Positions 1 to 6,244 of a stretch of 11,923 nucleotides of DNA are shown here, in pieces. The translations under genes and the position numbers were made by a program. This stretch comes from Auxenochlorella pyrenoidosa (taxonomy: Eukaryota > Chlorophyta > Trebouxiophyceae > Chlorellales > Chlorellaceae). The notes beneath the pieces were generated by a model that had not been told where the DNA came from, did not search any database, and saw only the letters and a program-made list of their open reading frames with translations. Each line of letters opens with the position of its first letter. Within the stretch, counting starts at the first letter, position 1. The DNA is taken from assembly GCA_001430745.1 (NCBI GenBank), contig KQ482011.1, positions 259,737 to 271,659 on the forward strand. Reading direction: 5' to 3'.

Positions 1-75
1 GGGTGGGTTGGGGTTGGGGTGGGGTGGGGTGGGGGCGGGTGGGTAGGGGGTTGGGGGGTTGGGGGTTGGGGGGCG
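1..75. repeat. G-rich low-complexity tract
   Basis: The plus strand is an irregular run of G3-G6 blocks separated mostly by single or double T, with a few A and C. On the minus strand, the coding direction of the HD-domain gene, it is a C-rich tract, so it probably lies in an intron or the 3' part of that gene. It could form G-quadruplexes. It is not a telomere: units are irregular and no TTTAGGG array is present. Confidence 0.75.
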
Positions 76-889
76 GCAGGGAGCGCAATGAGCTGGCCCA
101 CGCGTGGCTGACCCACACTGGACGCGCACTACAAAAAACAAAACCAGAAAACCATGAATTGGCTGTTTTCATGGGTCCTGGTGGGAGCAGCATGGGGTCA
201 GCCCTCCAGGCCAGTGGAGGCTAGAAGCTTGGGCACACAAGTGGCGGCAAGCAGGGCAGGGTGCAGAGCAGGGGCGCTGCGGCGCCTGGAGGGCTCAGCA
301 CGCGGCCCAAGGCATGCCCAAAGGGCAGTGCACAAGGGCAGCAGCCCCAGCGCGCCTGTACTTGTGATCAGCGACGTCGTGCAGCAGCGCCGCCAGCTCA
401 GCCAGCTGCTGCTCCGCCACCTGCGCAGGCAGCGGCGCCGAGCAGGCAAACCATGAGGCGAGCGCCCAGATAGCCAGGCATGTTTGACTAATCATATTCT
501 AGGCAAGCTGCTTGGGCCACCGCATCCTCGGGCCCCCGCAGCGTCCTCCCAACCTATGGGTTCTGCCTGCTGCAAAGCAGGCGTGCCAGGGTCGGGGGCC
601 CCAGCTGCGGAGGGAGGAGCCCACAGGCGCTGGCAGCTGCATGCACGAGCCCCGCCCGCCGCACCTGCAGCCCTTCCTGCCGGGCCAGTGCCGCCGCGCT
701 GTTGCGCACGCGCTCTATGTGCCACCAATCGTGTGAGGAGTCGTGGCCTGCAACGCACGCCTTTGCGTAAGCCTCTGCCGCTGCGACGCGGGCAGCGTGC
801 TGCGCGGTCGGCGCGGCAGCGGGTGCGCCAATGGCAGCGGGCGCTGTTGATGGCCCAGGCGCGTCTGTCGCAGCGTTTGAGTCATCCAT
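1..889 (-). CDS. HD-domain metal-dependent phosphohydrolase, 3' part off the left edge
   Basis: Two exons are visible. Exon 1 runs from the ATG at 889 down to 665 (75 codons, phase 0, donor CTGCAG|GTGCGG). Exon 2 starts at 420 after a CTGCGCAG acceptor. Joined, the protein has a low-complexity Ala/Pro N terminus of about 35 residues, then HDSSHDWWHIERV (about residues 49-61), then ELAALLHDVADHKY. These are the first His and the paired His-Asp of the HD superfamily metal site, in the spacing of the YedJ-like bacterial and plant soluble HD hydrolases. The later helices with the final Asp are not seen and must lie left of the window. Where exon 2 ends is uncertain: an AA|GTACAG donor at 361-360 is possible, or the frame may run on further. 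The substrate is unknown for most of this family (nucleotides or phosphate esters are typical). Positions 1-361 hold no exon I can recognise. The gene is transcribed away from the CHCH gene. Confidence 0.83.
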
Positions 890-1858
890 TGCTACAGGAG
901 TGAACCAAGAAAGCTTGAAGGCGAGCTATGGCACGGTTGGGTTTGCCGGGGCTTGAAGTAAAGGCACCTGCGGGTGACGAACCGCTTTTGCAGTCTCAAT
1001 CAATCTCTGGAGTCCAGAGCAGTGCTCCGATCGGCCGCCTCCCTCCCCACAGCTCAAACTCCGTCGCAGCAGGCGCAGCGCACCGCCAGGGCTAGAGCAC
1101 ATGTTTGTGTAGCTCATCCATGGATAAAAGACACTCATGCTTCATTACATTGCACAGCTGTTCTTCCGGTAGGCTTCAAGCTGGTCAGGCTGGGAAGGTC
1201 CTGAGCACGGGGGCTATGCAACCTCACGACTCAAGCTGCAGCGGCCTGTGCCCTACCCACCGGATACGTCGGTGGGGCGTCAAGCCCATAATGCCAGGCA
1301 CAAAGCTGTGCTGATATTCAGCAAGTGCGTTTCGCCCTGACGATGAGCAGAGCGGGCAGCAAGCCAGCCTGCAGCAGCATCATGCATGTGCAGCAGCCAA
1401 AGCAGGGGTAGCAAGGACTCTGGGCGTATTGGGATCTGCATGATGTCTAGATCATCGTGCCTGCCACTCGTAATCACCGTCAGTCATTATGTGTCTAGGT
1501 ACACGCGTGTGGAATGCAAAGGGCATGGCCTCCCATGCATGCGGCTTCGCAGCAGGCTGGTCGTCACCGGCCGACTGTGCAAACTTCAGCATCCGCATGG
1601 TGTCCCATGCGCAAAGAAGCTCAAGATTTGATTTGTGAAGGCCAGAATGCACAATTACAACAGTGACCGGTCATCATGTTGAGTGTTTTACATCAAATTT
1701 GTCAATGGCATCATGCTTGCTCCACGACCGTTGTGCGGCGCCCTGCCCGCCATGCACTCTACGGGCTGCATAAACAATCGCCCCATTCTGCAGTACTTTC
1801 TGTCGATCTACGCTCTTGTGGGCCTTCAGACAGCCCGAAGCAGCAAATCTGCAAGCTG
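890..1858. other. Intergenic region between divergent HD and CHCH genes
   Basis: About 970 bp with no open frame that looks coding in either direction. Composition is clearly less GC-rich than the flanking exons, especially at 1100-1700, as expected for regulatory rather than coding DNA in a GC-rich alga. It should hold promoters for both divergent genes. A weak TATA-like CATAAAC sits near 1769, about 90 bp before the CHCH start. No RNA gene or repeat was recognised. Confidence 0.5.
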
Positions 1859-2278
1859 ATGGACCCTCTTCAGGTGAGGAGCGCATGGCTGTCGGCTCGC
1901 AGCCCTTTCAGATGTATTCTGTTGCTCGAGAAACCCTCCAGATTGGCTGACGGGTTGCGCCGGGAGCTCGCATGCAACTTTACAGGCGGAGACCCTGCAG
2001 AAGCTGTCTCCTTGCGACGTGGCTGCCCTCCAGAAGTGCCTGAAGGAGAACAAGGGCGACAGAGAAAAGGTATGCACCACGCGAGCAGTGCCTGGCTGCT
2101 TGCCGCCGCTGCTGCCGCCACTGCCGCCTGCAGGCAGCGCCTGATCAACTCACTCGAATCGTCAAGCCCTCGCATGCCGCAGTGCCTGGAGGAGATCAAC
2201 GCATTCCAGCGCGCCTGCAGCCAGGCAAAGCCGCAGCACCCGGCTGGCCAGGAGCAACCCCCAGCAAAGTCGCAGTGA
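1859..2278 (+). CDS. Small CHCH (twin-cysteine helix) protein, 64 aa, likely mitochondrial intermembrane space
   Basis: Three exons: 1859-1873 (only MDPLQ, donor CAG|GTGAGG), 1986-2069 (acceptor TTTACAG, donor AAG|GTATGC) and 2183-2278 (acceptor CCGCAG, stop TGA). All junctions are phase 0. The protein has Cys at residues 15, 23, 34 and 45, with ALQKCLKENKGDREKC and EINAFQRAC carrying the typical CHCH signature of two short helices around a charged turn. Such proteins are oxidatively folded by Mia40/Erv1 and act in respiratory-chain assembly or cristae structure. The spacing here is C-x7-C, x10, C-x10-C rather than twin C-x9-C, so I cannot assign it to COX17, COX19, COX23 or another named member. 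The C-terminal 18 residues are Pro/Gln-rich and probably disordered. The stop lies 65 bp before the next start on the same strand, with no TGTAA between. The five-codon first exon is the least certain part. Confidence 0.8.
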   Translation: MDPLQVRSAWLSARSPFRCILLLEKPSRLADGLRRELACNFTGGDPAEAVSLRRGCPPEVPEGEQGRQRKGMHHASSAWLLAAAAAATAACRQRLINSLESSSPRMPQCLEEINAFQRACSQAKPQHPAGQEQPPAKSQ

Positions 2279-2343
2279 CGAGGCAGCTCGAGAGCACATC
2301 GTTCATCTTTGATTGTGCGTTACTGCGCAGCTGAGCTACTAGT

Positions 2344-4912
2344 ATGAGCGGCGATGGCGTCAGCGCCGCCACGCGGCAGTGCGCTGAGGACGCGTGCGCC
2401 ACCATGCAGGCCGCGCTGGGCGCGCTGCGCGACAGCCGCGACGCCAGCTGCCCGGCGCCCACGCGCGACCAGGTGGCGGGTGCTGTCCAGCTGGTGCGCA
2501 CCGAGGTGGCCAAGCTGGGCCTGGTCTACCACCAGGCTGGCGAGGGCGCCAGCTCAGCGCCCAATGGCATCGCCAGCTCAGCACCCATGAGCGGCGCGGG
2601 CGCAGCACCCAGCGACGCCGAGGCCGAGGCGCTGCTGCGCGGGCTGCAGTGCGCCGTGTCCACGCTGTGCATGCTGTACACGGGGATCGCCGCCGCCGCC
2701 GGCGCGGGGCCCACGCTGCGCGCCAGCCTGGACCAGACGGCGACAGCTGTCGTCGAGGCCTGCGTCGCGCTCGTGCGGTGAGGCGGGCCGGGGCCCTGGC
2801 CGAGGGTGGCAGCGTGGCAGGGGCAGAGAGCGGCAGGGCGGAAGCGGTGTGCCCCGACGCGCCGGCGCCAGCACCGCCTGGTGGCTTCCCTGCCCGCGCG
2901 GTGATGCACAGCTGACTTGTTGGCCGAGTGGGAGAGCAGCCCAGGGCCACCCGCCGCAGCACCAGCAGCTGTGCTCACTGCAGCTGACCGACCGACGAGG
3001 GCGCGGCTGGCCCCCCCCCTGCAGGGGCGCTGTGATTGACGGCGCGCGCGACGCGCAGCTGATGATGCTCTCCGGCTTTGCGCTGGAGATGCTGGGGGCC
3101 GCGGAGAAGGCGCCGCTGGACAGCCGCACCGCCATCGGCCGCGCCATCACGCAGGCAAGGCCGGCGCGTGCCCCACGCCCCATTCCAGATGGAGCATGCT
3201 GGGCGCCTCCCTGTGCTGGCTGGCCCGGCCCCCTCACCGTCTGCTGGCTTTGAGGAAGCGCATGGGCGGCCACACGGGTGCATGCGGCGCAGCCGGCAGC
3301 CATGGCGGCCAGGGGCGGGACTGAGAGACTCCTACACCGGCACGCCAAGCACCCCGCTCCGGCTGCTTCCTGCTGCTGGAGCCTGCCTGCACGTGTTGCG
3401 CAGCTGGCCTTTGCAGGCAGGGGCCGCATTGAGTGGCCTCTACTCCTGCCTGCAGGTGCTCAAGCAGCTGGCGGATGCGGCCAAAGAGCTGCAGGAGGAG
3501 GTGCAAGGAGCAGCAGAGGCGACAGAGGAGGAGGGAGAGGAGGGGGAGGGGGAGGCGGCGGCGGGCGCGGCGGGCAGCGACGCCGACTCGGATGCCGGCT
3601 TTGGCATGTTCACGGCAGAGGCCTTCACGCCGGGCCAGCTAGCCGTGGCCAGCCGCGTGCACGGCCTGCTGGCCGCGGTGCTGGGCATGGCGAAAGCGGC
3701 GGTGAAGCTGCTGCTGGCTGAGAGGCAAGCCTGTGGAGAGTGCCGCACAGGGCTGGCTGCTGCGCTCCCGCGCGCGGATCGGGCGGGCAGGGGCGGTGCG
3801 TGCAGCCCACTGGTGCACAGGATCGTGCTGCATGCAGCCGTACCTGGGCTGTGTGCTCATGCTGGGCCACGGCTGCGCCAGGCCTCTCCTCAAGCTCGCA
3901 GCCAGGTCCGGCCCTGCGCGAGGGGCGAGCTTCATGCACCGCTCACTTGCCCCTGCCCACACGCGGCCTGTGCGCATCTGCTGCACCCCACAGCCCGACC
4001 CGCTGCTCGCTGCTGATGCCCGCCGCGCCGCGCGCTGTGCGCATGTGCTCCCAGGCCTCTCAACCTCGCGGCCAGGGCCAGCCGTGCGCGAGGGATGATC
4101 CCCATGTGCTCCCTCGTCGCCCGCAGGGAGGGGCTGAGCCCCGAGGCTGTGGAGGGGTGGGAGTCCATGCTGTACCACATCAAGGGGCTGGCGCCCGTTG
4201 TGGACGACCTGTCGGGTGAGCATTTTTTCTTCTTCTTCTAACTGCTTTTAATCATTTGGCATACGGTAACCACATCAAGGGGCTGGCGCCTGTTGTGGAC
4301 GACCTGTCGGGTGAGGGTTTAGGGTTGAGCCTGCTGTGGACGACCTGTTGGGTGAGCCGCAGGCTGAGCCGCCGGCAGCAGCGCCGGCAGCAGGTGCTGC
4401 AGCGGCGGCGGCGGTGGTGGCATGGCTTCCCAGGTTGGCCCTTCGAAACAATGCCCAGGAGCCGATGCAGGCCTCCTGGCTGGGCGGTGGGCCTGCAGGC
4501 TTGCCGCCAGCTCGAGAGAGTGGCTGCGGCGCCTCGCGCCCTCAGTACGACAACCTCCGTCCAGCGCGGGCACGGGCTTGTCTTCTTCTCCCCCCGTGCA
4601 GCCGCCACATACCCCCCGCAAGACGCTCAGGAGCTGGCCTCTGCTGCCGAGGCGCTGGCCACAAGCTGCGAGCTGCTCAAGGACGAGTGCCCGGCCTCCT
4701 CAGCAGCCAGCAGCGGCGGCGGCGGCGGCGATGGCATGCAGGAGCAAGCGGAGGAGAGGGCGGCGGCAGCAGCGGTGGCGCTGCTGGCGCCTCTCGAGGC
4801 GGTGCAGCGAGCGCACCGGGAGCTGGCTGCCGAGCTGGCGGCGGCAGCAGGCGACGCCAGCGCTCCCGGCGCCAGTGCACCGACCAAGGGCGGAGAAGCG
4901 CAGCAGCAGTAG
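2344..4912 (+). CDS. CCNDBP1: Cyclin-D1-binding protein 1 homologue (GCIP/CCNDBP1 family), 410 aa
   Basis: Five exons: 2344-2777, 3025-3154, 3456-3724, 4127-4215 and 4602-4912 (stop TAG). Phases 2, 0, 2 and 1 match at every join and total 411 codons. Residues 1-144 form a helical Ala-rich region. Then come LEMLGAAEKAPLDSRTAIGR (about 161-180), an acidic Glu/Gly-rich linker (about 208-240), a helix-rich segment after FGMFTAEAFTPGQLAVASRV, and WESMLYHIKGLAPVVDDLS followed by ATYPPQDAQELA. The AIGRA box, the acidic insert and the YPP segment are what mark the GCIP/CCNDBP1 family in plants and animals. Animal members bind D cyclins and HLH factors and restrain the cell cycle; the role in algae is not known. 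Length is somewhat above the human protein (about 360 aa). Introns 2 and 3 appear to start with GC (AG|GCAAGG and AG|GCAAGC). An alternative GT donor for intron 3 at 3740 also keeps frame but is a poor match (GA|GTGCCG). Intron 4 holds copies of the end of exon 4. Confidence 0.87.
3155..3455 (+). other. GC-AG intron 2 of the CCNDBP1 homologue
   Basis: The exon before ends ...ACGCAG and the intron begins GCAAGG. The acceptor is CTGCCTGCAG at 3446-3455, and splicing is phase 0. The nearest GT to the right (3168) would break the reading frame to the next exon. CAG|GCAAG is the usual strong context for GC donors, which compensates for the U1 mismatch. Confidence 0.75.
3725..4126 (+). other. Probable GC-AG intron 3 of the CCNDBP1 homologue
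   Basis: The donor is AG|GCAAGC at 3725 and the acceptor CGCCCGCAG ends at 4126; the split codon AG+G gives Arg. The join gives KLLLAER-EGLSPEAVEGWE, which reads smoothly for this family. A GT donor at 3740 is also in phase and would add five residues, so cDNA is needed to choose. Confidence 0.65.
4174..4356 (+). repeat. Three tandem copies of an exon end with its splice donor
   Basis: Copy 1 (4174-4220) is the last 42 bases of exon 4 plus GTGAG. Copy 2 (4269-4315) repeats these 47 bases with one change (C4196 to T4291). Copy 3 (4329-4356) repeats the last 28 bases of the unit with two changes from copy 2. All three retain a GGTGAG donor. Copies 2 and 3 lie in intron 4. Using either later donor would read GTGAGCAT then a TTC run into TAA, so only copy 1 gives a full protein. 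Between copies 1 and 2 is a pyrimidine run with CTAAC that resembles a branch-point region but has no AG before copy 2. Confidence 0.93.
4315..4326 (+). repeat. Short interstitial telomere-like motif
   Basis: The 12 bases GGGTTTAGGGTT are about 1.7 units of the plant/Chlorella-type telomere repeat TTTAGGG. They sit exactly at the border between copies 2 and 3 of the duplicated exon end. At this length chance is possible. Confidence 0.5.
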
Positions 4913-4950
4913 GTGTGCGCTGGATGGCCGCACCCGCTGCCCCCCATCCC

Positions 4951-4955
4951 TGTAA
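4951..4955 (+). terminator. TGTAA polyadenylation signal of the CCNDBP1 homologue
   Basis: TGTAA lies 39 bp after the TAG stop in a spot where chlorophyte nuclear genes usually carry this signal. It is the only clear TGTAA placed behind a stop codon in the window. Confidence 0.6.
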
Positions 4956-5205
4956 ATTGTGTGTCACACTCCGGGGAGATGACAGCCGATGAAGGCAAGT
5001 CGCAGTGGGGGCAAAGGTGGAGCAGGATGGGCAGCAGCAAGGAGCGGGAGGCCACAACAGGCAGGGGCACACAGGGAGGATGAATGTACAAGCGGAGAAG
5101 TCGTCAGGCTGCAGCAGTGGTCGTGGTCAGTGGGGAGGCTCAGCACGTCGGCAGCCACCACGGTCACCAATCGTTGTGGAGGCCAAAGAGCAAGGAAAGA
5201 GAAAG

Positions 5206-5777
5206 TCAAAGCTTGCCGGGCGCAAACAGGTCACGGTTGAAGTCGGAGGCCTCTCCATGCCGCCGCACCAGGTCAGGAACCTCGGCCGGGGGGTCCAGCC
5301 CGAGCTTGGCGGCCCGCTCCCAGCGCTGCAGGCGCGTGATGCCTGTGCAGGGGCCAAACCTGCAGGCAGCACACGCGCCAGGGCAGGGCTTGACGTCGGT
5401 GAGGGGAAGGAAGAGAGCCGAAGGTCTGCTCCTGTTTAGAACATTCAGCGACTACCCCAAGCGCGAGACATGCGAGCAAAGTGCCTGATGCTCCCAGGGC
5501 TGGCAGCCTGCTCCAGGCGTGCATGGCATTCGAGTGCAGCCATTTTTCAAGGTGCTGCTCACCGCGTGTCCAAATCAAACTGTCGCAGGGCTGCCTCATC
5601 GGCCTCTGCTTGCTGCTGCTGTGGAGAGGGTGCTGCCGCTGCTGCTGCCGCTGCTGCTGCAGGCCCCGCCGCCGCTGCTGCCGCCTTCTTGCCGGTCGGC
5701 CCACGAGCGGCGTCAGAGCGCGACTGGCGAAAGGTGTCTGTGAGCTTGCCTGCCTGCTTCGACATGCTGCTGTTCAT
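5206..5777 (-). CDS. POLD4: DNA polymerase delta small subunit 4 (p12)
   Basis: Two exons on the minus strand: 5777-5563 (donor ACGCG|GTGAGC, phase 2) and 5359-5206 (acceptor CTGCCTGCAG, stop TGA at 5208-5206). Exon 2 encodes FGPCTGITRLQRWERA, then LGLDPPAEVPDLV and SDFNRDLFAPGKL, the conserved C-terminal domain of POLD4, preceded by ALRQFDLDTR at the end of exon 1. The protein is the accessory subunit of the replicative polymerase delta and acts in the nucleus at the fork. The start is either ATG 5777 (122 aa, MNSSMSKQ...) or ATG 5765 (118 aa, MSKQAG...). The second resembles other p12 proteins, which begin close to their PCNA-binding box. From the second Met, LTDTFRQSR (residues 8-16) resembles the PIP-degron of human p12. 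An Ala-rich and Gln4 insert separates this from the conserved domain. Convergent with the CCNDBP1 homologue (293 bp apart) and divergent from TBCC. Confidence 0.94.
5606..5690 (-). repeat. GCA/GCG trinucleotide low-complexity run in POLD4 exon 1
   Basis: On the coding strand this is an imperfect run of GCG, GCA and CAG triplets encoding two Ala blocks interrupted by Gly-Pro, then PSPQQQQ. It is likely a disordered linker of variable length between the PCNA-binding end and the conserved domain. Confidence 0.8.
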
Positions 5778-6244
5778 CCGTGCAACCTTCAGGGCAGGAC
5801 GAAAGGGGCGGAAACACACTCGAGCAAAGCACTCTGTCAAGCGTTGGCCATGTGCAAGCGCGGAGCACCACAAACTCACCTGAAAGTTCAATAATGTGCT
5901 ATGAGTGACGGGACAAGTCTCGCGCGGCTGTAGGCGCCGTGTCCGAGGCAGATCGTGTTCGGGGAGCAAGATGGCCAGCTTTGGATGGGCTATGAGCGCT
6001 GCTGATGCTTTCCAATGATATGCCAGAGGTAATTCAATACTCCGAAGAATGCAGGGAGCTGGAGCTTAGCATGAGATGGAGTGCGACATGCTGGCAGGCG
6101 AGGACAGCCCAGCTGCATCTGCTTGTTGATCAATTGGATATTTCCTTTCACGTCCGACAGCTTTGAGCTGTGCAAGCTCTCTCGCTCGCCAGTCAAACAA
6201 ACCTGCCGTCCAGGAGGTCGCTGTGCAGCCCCTCGCTCTCCATC
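5778..6244. promoter_or_regulatory. Divergent promoter region between POLD4 and TBCC
   Basis: These 467 bp separate two divergent start codons, so both promoters and 5' UTRs should lie here. No clear TATA box is seen. TCTCGCGC at 5918-5925 differs by one base from the E2F site TTTCGCGC, which would fit S-phase control of POLD4, but a single near match is weak. No coding frame is supported. Confidence 0.45.

Noticed and set aside
1..75. Telomere end
   Set aside because: The blocks are irregular and lack TTTAGGG or any other fixed unit.
1676..2278. One 200-codon frame as the CHCH gene
   Set aside because: Only its last 31 codons match the CHCH protein; the upstream half of the CHCH motif is in another frame behind a good donor at 2070.
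2578..3429. Long open frame (283 codons) on the minus strand
   Set aside because: It runs antisense over two CCNDBP1 exons and an intron; it is Arg/Pro/Ala-rich as expected for a shadow of GC-rich coding DNA.
5086..5090. TGTAC on the minus strand as the POLD4 poly(A) signal
   Set aside because: It is one base off the chlorophyte TGTAA signal and about 115 bp after the stop; too weak to call.
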